Assembly (NCBI GenBank): GCA_017452215.1
Contig: JAFTMU010000348.1
Coordinates: forward strand, 1 to 6,647
DNA length: 6,647 nucleotides
Direction: 5' to 3'
From: Clostridia bacterium
GTDB lineage: Bacteria; Bacillota; Clostridia; Oscillospirales; CAG-272
The translations under genes and the position numbers were made by a program. Below the pieces are notes generated by a model. The model worked only from the letters and a program-made list of their open reading frames with translations, made no database searches and was not told where the DNA came from. Below, one piece after another: positions 1-6,647 of the stretch. Position 1 is the stretch's first letter; each line of letters opens with the position of its first letter.

Positions 1-72
1 TTGGCAGTGAGCGAGAGGGAACTGCTTTCCTGCTCACCGCAAAAGGCGGTTTACGTGGAGTTCGACCGCTGA
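1..72 (+). CDS. C-terminal end of an unidentified upstream gene (partial)
   Basis: Frame 1 is open from the window edge to a TGA at 70-72 and encodes the last 23 residues of a protein, beginning LAVSERELLSC and ending VYVEFDR. The tail is hydrophilic, with no recognisable motif, so no function can be assigned. The stop lies 24 nt before the CvpA-family start and 8 nt before its ribosome binding site, with no terminator between. That spacing suggests the two genes are co-transcribed. Frame 3 is also open across this stretch and runs to 338 inside the next gene, but its translation is arginine-rich and does not look like a protein. Frame 1 is preferred because its stop sits just before a good ribosome binding site. 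Confidence 0.55.
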   Translation: MAVSERELLSCSPQKAVYVEFDR

Positions 73-96
73 TTTTGAGAAAAGGAGAAAAGAATT

Positions 97-795
97 ATGG
101 TATTGCAAGTCATATTGGACGTTTTATTCATCGTCGCAGCCGCTGCGTTCGTGTTTTTGGGGATCAAACGGGGCTTTATTCAAAGCGTGATCCGCTCCGC
201 AAAATTGAGTCTTGCTTTTGTTTTTGCGTATTTTCTCGGCAGTGCGGGTGGAGGATTGCTGAAAAACGCTTTTATCGGCGGCTGGGTCAACGGATTTGTT
301 TACGACAAGGTAAACGCTCTGTACCAAGGTGCCGCTAACGTGGGAGTGGATGAGATCGTCGCCAATTTCCCGAGCTTTTTGATGACCGATCAGGTCAAGG
401 CAAGCATTGAGAGCGCTTCCTCGGGGGAAGCGGGAGAGGCGTTGGTGCAATCGGTTTCGGCAAGCATTTCCGATCCCTTTGCGTCGCTCATTTCCAACGT
501 TCTCGGCTATATTCTCGTATTTCTGCTTTCCTTCATCGTTTTGATAATCGTTGCAAAGCTTTTGACAAGTGTGATCGATAAGATCGCAATCCTCGGCACC
601 CTCAACCGTGTCCTGGGAGCCCTTTGGGGAGCGCTGACGGGAGTTTTGGTGCTTTTCGTTGCAGCGTCCATCGTCAAGCTTTTCCTTGGCGGAAGCGATA
701 TTTATCAAACCTCCGTGGTGGTGAAATTCTTTGGAGATTCCGCACTCCTGGAAACGGTTAAAATCTTAAACGTAGGTAGTGCTTGGTTCTCCTGA
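97..795 (+). CDS. CvpA family membrane protein
   Basis: A 232-residue integral membrane protein of the CvpA family. The founding member in E. coli is needed for colicin V production; the wider family has no agreed biochemical role and has been linked to envelope functions. Four hydrophobic segments are visible at about residues 5-22, 34-52, 134-155 and 172-196. A GIKRG turn (22-26) follows the first. The family signature NRVLGALWGAL (170-180) leads into the fourth. The loop at 55-130 is acidic and serine-rich. Total length is slightly above the 160-220 usual for the family because of this loop. The ATG at 97 follows an AAAGGAG ribosome binding site at 81-87 with 9-nt spacing. It probably shares a transcript with the gene ending at 72 and is closed by the hairpin at 816-843. 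Membership is judged from topology and the NR-LG-WG motif; the function remains unknown. Confidence 0.85.
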   Translation: MVLQVILDVLFIVAAAAFVFLGIKRGFIQSVIRSAKLSLAFVFAYFLGSAGGGLLKNAFIGGWVNGFVYDKVNALYQGAANVGVDEIVANFPSFLMTDQVKASIESASSGEAGEALVQSVSASISDPFASLISNVLGYILVFLLSFIVLIIVAKLLTSVIDKIAILGTLNRVLGALWGALTGVLVLFVAASIVKLFLGGSDIYQTSVVVKFFGDSALLETVKILNVGSAWFS

Positions 796-815
796 TCCAC
801 AATAAAGAGATCCCG

Positions 816-843
816 AAAGCCTGCCTTTGGGGTGGGCTTTTTT
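816..843 (+). terminator. Rho-independent terminator after the CvpA-family gene
   Basis: The arms AAAGCCTGCC (816-825) and GGTGGGCTTT (831-840) pair along ten positions, two of them G-U wobbles, around a TTTGG loop, and the downstream arm ends in a run of six T's (838-843). It lies 20 nt after the stop codon at 795. It separates this gene from the Clp gene and makes the far-upstream TTG codon at 827, which sits in the hairpin loop, an unlikely translation start. Confidence 0.75.
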
Positions 844-889
844 GAAACTGAAACAGAAAGGAACCGAATTCGTTCGGAAATCAACCTGC

Positions 890-3214
890 ATGGTTATGTG
901 TTCACAGTGCCATAAGCGTATGGCAGTTATCTTTGTTACAAAAATGGAAAACGGCGAAAAGGCAACCCGTGGGCTCTGCCTCAAATGCGCAAAGGACATG
1001 GGCGTGCCCGTGGATAATCTCGTGGGCAACGTGATGGGACAGCTCGGCATTTCCCCCGAGCAGAGAGAGAGTGCCGAGGAGGAGATCAATTCCATGATGG
1101 AGATGACCCCCTCCGATTGCGACGACAAGGAGGACGGCGGCGCTCCCGCCATCGACCTGCCAAAGCTTTTCCGTGACGCCGGTCTGTTTGCCCAAAAGGC
1201 AGGAGAGAATATGCCTGCTCCCACCCAGCCGCCTCAAAACGGCGATAAGAAAAGCGATAAGAAAAAGGCAAAGGACGAGAAAAAACTCAAGTTTTTGCCT
1301 ACGTACAGCCGCAACCTGACCCAATATGCAAGGGAAGGAAAGTTGGATCAGATCGTGGGCAGAGAGCGTGAGCTTTCCCGTGTGATCCAGATCCTGTGCC
1401 GTCGTCAAAAGAACAACCCCTGCCTCATCGGTGAGCCCGGCGTAGGAAAGACCGCCATTGCCGAGGCGCTTGCCATTCGCATCGCAAAGGGAGAGGTCCC
1501 TTATAAATTGCAGAACAAGGAGATCTATCTGTTGGATCTTACCGCCCTGGTGGCGGGTACTCAATTCCGTGGGCAGTTCGAGTCCCGTATTCTGGGGCTT
1601 TTGAACGAGGTGCACACCGTTGGCAACGCCATCCTTGTGATCGACGAGGTGCATAACATCGTGGGCTCTGGGGAGGCAGAGGGAAGCGTGAATGCGGCAA
1701 ATATCCTAAAGCCTGCGCTTTCCCGTGGAGAGGTACAGATCATCGGTGCCACCACACTCAACGAGTACCGCAAATATATCGAAAAGGATTCGGCGCTGGA
1801 GCGTCGCTTCCAGCCCGTCACCGTCAATGAGCCCTCTGTGGAGGAGACGGTTGAAATGCTGGAGGGCATCAAGCACTACTATGAGGATTTCCACGGCATT
1901 GTGATCCCCGAGGCGCTGTTGCGCCGTGCTGTGGTTCTGTCCGAACGCTATATCACCGACCGTTATCTGCCCGATAAGGCGATCGACCTTTTGGACGAGG
2001 CGGCTTCCGCACTCTCCCTGTCCTCGGCGGTCATCAACGAGTCGTATCAGATTCGTGATCAGCTTTTGGACATCAAGGTCAAGCGTGAGGAGATGGAAAA
2101 CGAGATTGCAGGCAACGAGTCGGTGGAGCAGAACCGCTATGAGGAGATCGCAAAGCTGCGTGCCGAGGAATTGCGCCTTTCGGGACGCCTGAATGAGATC
2201 GAGCCCGAGACCAGATGCGTTACCTTGACCGAAAATGAGATCGCCACCGTGATCGAGCTTTGGACGGGGGTTCCCGCCACCAGCATCACCGAAAATGAGT
2301 TTGCACAGATCGATCAGTTAGAAAACAAGCTCAAGGAGCGGATCATCGGTCAGGACGTCGCCGTAGAGGCAGTGGCAAGAGCAATCAAGCGCAACCGTGC
2401 GGGTATCGCTTATAAGAGAAAGCCCGTCTCCTTCATTTTTGCAGGACCTACGGGCGTGGGAAAGACCGAGCTGGTCAAGTCCCTTGCAAGTGAGCTGTTC
2501 CATTCCCCCGAGACCCTGATCCGTTTGGATATGTCCGAGTTCATGGAGAAGCATTCGGTCTCCCGCATTATCGGAGCGCCTCCCGGATACGTGGGCTATG
2601 ACGAGGCAGGGCAGTTGACCGAAAAGATCCGTCGCCGTCCCTATTCCATCGTGCTGTTTGACGAGATCGAGAAGGCGCATCCCGACGTGCTCAACATTCT
2701 TTTGCAGATCCTCGATGACGGTCGCATTACCGATGCCAGAGGAAAGACCGTCAATTTTGAAAATACAGTGATCGTTATGACCACCAACGCAGGCTCAGAC
2801 CGCTCGGCTTCCTTGGCGGGCTTTGCTGCCTCGGAGGAGACACAGGCGGATGGAAAAACGCAAAAGGCGTTGGAGGGATTCTTGCGCCCGGAGTTTATCA
2901 ACCGTGTGGACGAGATCATCACCTTCCGTCAGCTGGAGACCGTGGATTTCATCAGCATCGCCAAGATCCAATTGGAGGAGCTGAAGCTTTCCCTTGCCGA
3001 GAAGAATATCACCCTTTCCTATACCGACGCTGCCTGCGAGCTGATCGCACGCAATTCCTATTCCCGTAAGTACGGAGCGAGAAATATGCGTCGTTATATC
3101 CAAAAGGAAGTGGAGGATAAGCTTGCAGAGCTGATCATTGCCGACTACCAACACAGCTACACCGTAGCGCAGATCGGTGCCAATGAGTCCGGCTTGACCG
3201 TTGCCTGTATGTAA
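890..3214 (+). CDS. Clp/Hsp100 ATPase with N-terminal zinc finger (ClpE/ClpC-type unfoldase)
   Basis: A cytosolic AAA+ unfoldase subunit that should form hexamers and feed proteins to ClpP. Numbered from the ATG at 890 (774 aa): a zinc finger with C4-x2-C7 and C30-x2-C33; an acidic then lysine-rich linker (about 60-135); AAA1 with Walker A GEPGVGKT (181-188), Walker B ILVIDE (248-253) and arginines 305/306; a short coiled-coil middle domain (about 385-440); AAA2 with Walker A GPTGVGKT (519-526), pore loop GYVGY (566-570), Walker B IVLFDE (587-592), Arg672 and sensor-2 GAR (729-731). LAGF (642-645) sits where ClpC/ClpE carry the ClpP-docking loop. The double Clp_N domain of ClpC is absent and replaced by the zinc finger, as in ClpE; a ClpC-like label is also reasonable. 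Every ATPase motif is intact. Start choice: a longer frame begins with TTG at 827 but lies in a terminator; ATG 890 or 896 places the zinc finger at the N-terminus. The ribosome binding site for 890 is weak (CGGAAA, 875-880), while a better one, AGAAAGGA (855-862), is 27 nt away. No CtsR-type repeat is seen upstream. Confidence 0.93.
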   Translation: MVMCSQCHKRMAVIFVTKMENGEKATRGLCLKCAKDMGVPVDNLVGNVMGQLGISPEQRESAEEEINSMMEMTPSDCDDKEDGGAPAIDLPKLFRDAGLFAQKAGENMPAPTQPPQNGDKKSDKKKAKDEKKLKFLPTYSRNLTQYAREGKLDQIVGRERELSRVIQILCRRQKNNPCLIGEPGVGKTAIAEALAIRIAKGEVPYKLQNKEIYLLDLTALVAGTQFRGQFESRILGLLNEVHTVGNAILVIDEVHNIVGSGEAEGSVNAANILKPALSRGEVQIIGATTLNEYRKYIEKDSALERRFQPVTVNEPSVEETVEMLEGIKHYYEDFHGIVIPEALLRRAVVLSERYITDRYLPDKAIDLLDEAASALSLSSAVINESYQIRDQLLDIKVKREEMENEIAGNESVEQNRYEEIAKLRAEELRLSGRLNEIEPETRCVTLTENEIATVIELWTGVPATSITENEFAQIDQLENKLKERIIGQDVAVEAVARAIKRNRAGIAYKRKPVSFIFAGPTGVGKTELVKSLASELFHSPETLIRLDMSEFMEKHSVSRIIGAPPGYVGYDEAGQLTEKIRRRPYSIVLFDEIEKAHPDVLNILLQILDDGRITDARGKTVNFENTVIVMTTNAGSDRSASLAGFAASEETQADGKTQKALEGFLRPEFINRVDEIITFRQLETVDFISIAKIQLEELKLSLAEKNITLSYTDAACELIARNSYSRKYGARNMRRYIQKEVEDKLAELIIADYQHSYTVAQIGANESGLTVACM

Positions 3215-3234
3215 CAAAATAAAAGGAGTGTTTC

Positions 3235-5958
3235 ATGAACGAGCGTCATGCAATGTGGCACCGCATGACGGCAGATGCCGTCTGCGAGCAACTGCATACC
3301 GATGCCGCCTGCGGGCTTTCCCGTAAGGCGGCTCGTTCTCGTTTCAAAAAGAGAGGAGCGAATACGCTGTTTGACTCGGGTCGGGGGGATCCTTACCGCT
3401 GGCTTTTGGGAGTATTACGGGATGTATCTCTCCTTTTGCTTTTATTTTCCTTGATTCTGTCTCTGTTCTTTTCCCAAATTGCCTTGGCACTCACCACGCT
3501 TGTTGTCCTCGGCATTTTTTTCATAGTTTGGGTCCGTGTTCTGAATCATGTCAAAAAAAGCGAGGAGCGCATCTCCCGATACCGTATCCCAAAGGTAACG
3601 GTGATCAGGGAGGGGAAGGCGTTTTCGATCCTTGCCGATCATGTGGTGGTAGGAGACCTTCTTTTGCTGAGGGAAGGGGATATCGTCCCCGCCGACTGCC
3701 GTTTACTCCTTGCGAATGATCTCCGTGTTGCTACTCTGATGCCCAACGAATCGGGAAAGCCTGTTTTTGTCGGAGCGAAAAAAACGGCACAGGCGATTTA
3801 CCTCTACGGAAACCGCACCGAGGCACCCTACCTTGAAAATATGCTTTACGCAGGATCGGAGATCCTTGGCGGAGAGGCACGGGGAATCGTTACCGAAATC
3901 GGTCAGGAGACCTATCTTGGAGGGCTTGAGGGGGTTTCGATCCCGGGAGAATTGCGTGGGGAAAGAAAGGATAGGGGTGAGCGAACCCTTAACGCATTAC
4001 AGCCGTATTTTCGTCTTTACGGCGTGGCAATGCTCGTTTTCTTGCTTTTATTCAGTGCCGTTGGCTTTTTCTCTGTTACCGAGGACACGGGATTTTTAGA
4101 GATCTTCGTATCGCTTTGCACTCTGTGCGCTGCCGCATCCCCCCTTTGTATTCTGCTGTATTTTCGAGTTTTTTCGATGCACGGAAAAACTCAGGCAATG
4201 CACGCAAGACCGCCTGAAAACCAAGCCATTATCAAATCCGAACGTGGGAGTGAAGCTCTTGCATCTATCACCGATCTGTTTGTTATCGGACACAAGGCAA
4301 GCTCCGACGGGATTTTACATTTCTACCGTGCTTTTTTGCCAAGCGGTGAGGCTGTCCCCAAGGAGGGCGAGCCCATGGAGGCGTTACAGCCCCTTTGCGA
4401 AGCGCTCTGCCTTTTGCATACAGCAAAGCAAGGGGCAATAGCGGCGGATCCGATTGCATGGACGGGGGAGGAACACACCGTCCTTCGTGAAGAGCTGATC
4501 ACCGCCTCGGGCTTTGATATTGATGCCATGCGTATTCGCCTTTTGCGCTCCTATCTGACCTCGTCCCCCTACGAGAAGGAGCAAAAAATAAAGGTGCAAA
4601 CCAGGGAAACCGAGTTTTCTTTGCTGTTTTCAAGGGATATCAAGATGCTTGATCAATGCTTTTTGTACACGGAGGGAGGAAAGCACTTTTCTCTTTCCCC
4701 GGACAAAAAGGAAGCGTTCAGACAGTTTTATGCCCGAATGAGCAGCGAGGGCGCCGAGAGCCTCCTTGTTGCCAAGCAAAATGCCGACGGGGTTTTGTCT
4801 TTCCTTGGGATCCTTTCTGCCCGTGAAGAGGCGCAAGCGATCCTTCCCTCCGTGATCGAGGAGCTGGCGCAGAGCGGTGTTCGCACGACCTTCTTTTTCT
4901 CGGGAAGCCCCGAGGAGGAAAGGGCATATGCCCGTGCGTGTCGGATACGGGGAGAGGCGGTTGCGTGCTCTCGGGAGGAGAGATTCGTCGAGGAAGGGGA
5001 TCTGGAAGCCCATCGGATCTTTATCGGGCTTTCCCGTGAAGCGATCGCAAGACTTTTGCAGCGTCTGTGCAACGCAGGACGCCGTGTGGCAGTTCTGGGC
5101 GCTGAGGCAGGGGATCGTGACATTTTACGCCTTGCCCACGTTGTGATCGCTTGTGACCCAACGCCGCACCGAGAGGTGACAGGGGAAAACGAGCTGACGC
5201 AGCTCCCTCTTCATAACGGTGACGGATGCCCACAGGTGATCCGCCGCCACGCAGATATTCTGATCCACCGTGCAAAACGGCTTGCGGGAGGGGCATCTGC
5301 GATCCTTGGCGCCTTGTCGCACTGTCGGAGCGTGAGCATCAAAATGAGATGCCTGCTTGCATTTTTGACTGTTTCTCAGCTGTCCCGATTGCTTCTGACC
5401 CTGTTCTCCCTGTGCTTCGGCATTGGCGTGATCGGCGGGGCACAAATGGCTTACACAGGCTTTTTTGCAGAATCTGTGGCAGCACTTTGGATCCTGACCC
5501 TCCCGATCCCACAGAACCGCCTGCGTAAGTATGAGATTTTTGGCGCAAGAGGGATCGAACGCTTTTTCTTTGACATCCATACTTATCTTCCTATCTGTAT
5601 AGCGGCGTTTGGCACGGCGCTTCTCTCGGCGATTCTGCTTTGGACGGGGGTCGTGGAGCGTGCAGAGCTTTCCTCTGCATCATTTCTTTCCTTGCTTTTC
5701 TTGCAGCTCACCGTTCTTTACCAAACGATCCGTTTCTTCGGCATCCGCCCGGGTGTAAAAAAAGCGCTTTTTCCCGCCTTGCTGATTTGTTTACCGGTTT
5801 TGCTTGCTATCTTGCTTTGTATTCTGTTTTCCCCCGTGGAGTCCGTGATCGGCATGGGAAAATGGGGGATTGTGGGCGGCGCCTTGACGGCGGCAATGCC
5901 GATCTTTTACTGTCTTGCCCGTTTTTTCTTGGTTTTTTTTCATAGGACAGCCAAGTAG
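3235..5958 (+). CDS. Degenerate P-type cation ATPase homologue (probable pseudoenzyme)
   Basis: A 907-residue membrane protein with the architecture of type II (SERCA/PMCA-like) P-type ATPases. In order: cation-ATPase N-domain (about 6-50); M1-M2 (54-103); actuator domain with EGDIVPAD (147-154); M3-M4 (261-313); a cytoplasmic P/N region (about 340-650); six more membrane segments (about 706-726, 743-758, 785-805, 812-835, 842-865, 877-902). The catalytic set is lost. TGES is PNES (170-173). The DKTGTLT site reads GHKASSDG (352-359), with no phosphorylatable aspartate in context. KGA is SRD (466-468), TGD is SGS (556-558), and TGDGxND reads LGAEAGD (621-627). The M4 PEGLP motif is replaced around SPLC (302-305), and M6 reads LWILTLP (751-757) without the usual Asn/Asp ligands. 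ATP-driven transport is therefore unlikely. The frame has no internal stop and length is normal, so this is not an obvious pseudogene. The start has an AAAAGGAG site (3221-3228) with 6-nt spacing. It follows the Clp gene by 20 nt, implying one operon. The actual role is unknown. Confidence 0.88.
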   Translation: MNERHAMWHRMTADAVCEQLHTDAACGLSRKAARSRFKKRGANTLFDSGRGDPYRWLLGVLRDVSLLLLLFSLILSLFFSQIALALTTLVVLGIFFIVWVRVLNHVKKSEERISRYRIPKVTVIREGKAFSILADHVVVGDLLLLREGDIVPADCRLLLANDLRVATLMPNESGKPVFVGAKKTAQAIYLYGNRTEAPYLENMLYAGSEILGGEARGIVTEIGQETYLGGLEGVSIPGELRGERKDRGERTLNALQPYFRLYGVAMLVFLLLFSAVGFFSVTEDTGFLEIFVSLCTLCAAASPLCILLYFRVFSMHGKTQAMHARPPENQAIIKSERGSEALASITDLFVIGHKASSDGILHFYRAFLPSGEAVPKEGEPMEALQPLCEALCLLHTAKQGAIAADPIAWTGEEHTVLREELITASGFDIDAMRIRLLRSYLTSSPYEKEQKIKVQTRETEFSLLFSRDIKMLDQCFLYTEGGKHFSLSPDKKEAFRQFYARMSSEGAESLLVAKQNADGVLSFLGILSAREEAQAILPSVIEELAQSGVRTTFFFSGSPEEERAYARACRIRGEAVACSREERFVEEGDLEAHRIFIGLSREAIARLLQRLCNAGRRVAVLGAEAGDRDILRLAHVVIACDPTPHREVTGENELTQLPLHNGDGCPQVIRRHADILIHRAKRLAGGASAILGALSHCRSVSIKMRCLLAFLTVSQLSRLLLTLFSLCFGIGVIGGAQMAYTGFFAESVAALWILTLPIPQNRLRKYEIFGARGIERFFFDIHTYLPICIAAFGTALLSAILLWTGVVERAELSSASFLSLLFLQLTVLYQTIRFFGIRPGVKKALFPALLICLPVLLAILLCILFSPVESVIGMGKWGIVGGALTAAMPIFYCLARFFLVFFHRTAK

Positions 5959-5965
5959 CCGACAT

Positions 5966-6009
5966 CCCTTGCATATAATAATTACAAAAGGTAAGAACCA
6001 TGCAAAGGG
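5966..6009 (+). promoter_or_regulatory. TATAAT box within an inverted repeat that covers the ribosome binding site of the next gene
   Basis: The gap between the P-type ATPase homologue and the YlmC/YmxH gene holds a perfect TATAAT at 5974-5979. There is no convincing -35 box at 16-18 nt upstream (CCAAGT at 5951-5956). CCCTTGCAT (5966-5974) pairs with ATGCAAAGGG (6000-6009), one A bulged, around a 25-nt loop. The downstream arm contains most of the AAAGGGG ribosome binding site (6004-6010). A transcript started from the TATAAT box would lack the upstream arm and leave the site free. Read-through RNA would fold and hide it. No terminator is visible in this gap. The pairing is directly seen; the promoter and its regulation are inference. 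Confidence 0.4.
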
Positions 6010-6018
6010 GTAGGTGTT

Positions 6019-6312
6019 ATGAAACGATGCAGTACACAGGACCTGAGAAAATTGGAGATCATCAATTTGTGTGACGGAACGAGACTTGGCTACGCCTCGG
6101 ACTTTGAGTTTGACAAGGAGGACGCCAGGATATTGGCGCTTGTGGTGTGTGGCTGTGACGGACTGTTCGGAATAGGGAAGGAGGACGACATCATCATTCC
6201 CTGGCACAAGATCGAGTGCTTTGGTGAGGATACCATCTTAGTCCGACTTTCCTCTGCCGATCTTTCCTGTTGCCTGTGCCCAAGACCGAAGAAAAGAGGA
6301 TTTCATTTTTAG
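6019..6312 (+). CDS. YlmC/YmxH family sporulation protein (PRC-barrel)
   Basis: A 97-residue protein matching the small PRC-barrel proteins of the YlmC/YmxH family, found in spore-forming Firmicutes and tied to sporulation by expression and distribution rather than by known chemistry. The family pattern is visible: LRKLEIINLCDGTRLGYASD (9-28), FEFDKEDARILALVV (29-43), a glycine-rich turn GLFGIGKEDD (48-57) and IIIPWHKIECFGEDTILV (58-75). No signal peptide or membrane segment is seen, so it should be cytosolic. The tail is unusual: CCLC (84-87) followed by a basic PRPKKRG stretch. There are eight cysteines overall. The ATG follows AAAGGGG (6004-6010) with 8-nt spacing; that site lies in a predicted stem. 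The gene sits 60 nt after the ATPase homologue and is followed by a strong terminator, so it is probably transcribed from its own promoter or as the end of the upstream operon. Confidence 0.85.
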   Translation: MKRCSTQDLRKLEIINLCDGTRLGYASDFEFDKEDARILALVVCGCDGLFGIGKEDDIIIPWHKIECFGEDTILVRLSSADLSCCLCPRPKKRGFHF

Positions 6313-6325
6313 ATCTGCCAAGGAT

Positions 6326-6369
6326 GAGGTGTCGCAAATGTGTTCTGCATTTGGTCGGCACCTCTTTTT
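6326..6369 (+). terminator. Rho-independent terminator after the YlmC/YmxH gene
   Basis: GAGGTGTCG (6326-6334) pairs with CGGCACCTC (6356-6364) with one G-U wobble. The stem continues as CAAATG against CATTTG across a 2-nt bulge, closing on a 7-nt loop (6341-6347). Five T's follow directly (6365-6369). It begins 13 nt after the stop codon and insulates the sporulation gene from the rpsB promoter. Confidence 0.88.
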
Positions 6370-6412
6370 GCATGAATAAATTGTAAAAAAAATGTAAACA
6401 TGAGGAAAATAG

Positions 6413-6647
<235 letters not shown>

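Noticed and set aside
75..338. Open frame overlapping the start of the CvpA-family gene in frame 3
   Set aside because: It needs a TTG start with no ribosome binding site at a proper distance. Its translation is rich in Arg and Cys, with no hydrophobic pattern, and it shadows a clear membrane protein.
842..870. Possible promoter TTGAAA (842-847) with a -10 box near 864-870
   Set aside because: The -10 candidate (CGAATT or CCGAAT) matches at most three of six positions and would give almost no leader before 890.
827..889. N-terminal extension of the Clp gene from TTG 827
   Set aside because: The codon lies in the loop of a terminator and has no ribosome binding site. The extension would also place 24 residues ahead of the zinc-finger cysteines, which normally begin the protein.
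796..889. CtsR operator or CIRCE element ahead of the Clp gene
   Set aside because: No GTCAAA-type direct heptad repeats and no CIRCE inverted repeat were found on reading this stretch.
902..1654. Long antisense open frame opposite the Clp gene
   Set aside because: It is complementary to a strongly conserved AAA+ coding sequence, has no recognisable domain, and is a by-product of codon usage on the other strand. The same applies to the other minus-strand frames in the window.
3235..5958. Interpretation as a decayed pseudogene
   Set aside because: There is no stop, frameshift or truncation over 907 codons. The ribosome binding site is strong, the membrane segments are intact, and the changes concentrate in catalytic motifs rather than being random. 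Decay can only be excluded by comparing homologues.

Overview
The window looks like chromosomal DNA from a spore-forming member of the Clostridia, at roughly 50% GC. The evidence is a YlmC/YmxH-family sporulation gene, a Clp/Hsp100 ATPase with a ClpE-like zinc-finger front end, strong AAAGGAG/AAGGAGG ribosome binding sites, and the start of rpsB behind a textbook vegetative promoter. All genes lie on the + strand, and coding density is high. I see no mobile element, tRNA, rRNA or CRISPR array.

Layout: (1) the last 23 codons of an unidentified gene (1-72), followed after 24 nt by a CvpA-family membrane protein (97-795) that ends in a Rho-independent terminator (816-843). (2) A two-gene unit: a Clp ATPase with an N-terminal zinc finger (best start 890, end 3214) and, 20 nt later, a 907-residue P-type ATPase homologue (3235-5958). 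(3) A 60-nt gap with a perfect TATAAT box inside an inverted repeat that also buries the next ribosome binding site, then a small PRC-barrel YlmC/YmxH protein (6019-6312) closed by a strong terminator (6326-6369). (4) A strong promoter (6414-6442), a structured leader of about 120 nt, and the first 26 codons of rpsB (6569 to the window end).

The most unusual gene is the P-type ATPase homologue. It keeps the family fold: the N-terminal cation-ATPase domain, an almost perfect actuator-domain EGDIVPAD stretch, and ten predicted membrane segments in the usual 4+6 arrangement. Nearly every catalytic and transport signature is gone. There is no DKTGT phosphorylation motif, TGES has become PNES, KGA has become SRD, TGD has become SGS, GDGxND is broken, and the M4 PEGLP and M6 motifs are absent. 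The frame is nevertheless open over 907 codons. It therefore reads as a maintained pseudoenzyme, probably co-transcribed with a Clp unfoldase whose own ATPase motifs are all intact. A role for the pair in membrane-protein quality control or sensing is only a hypothesis.

The two small intergenic regions also carry RNA-level signals: an inverted repeat sequestering the sporulation gene's ribosome binding site, and a nested-stem rpsB leader with a GC hairpin followed by five T's.
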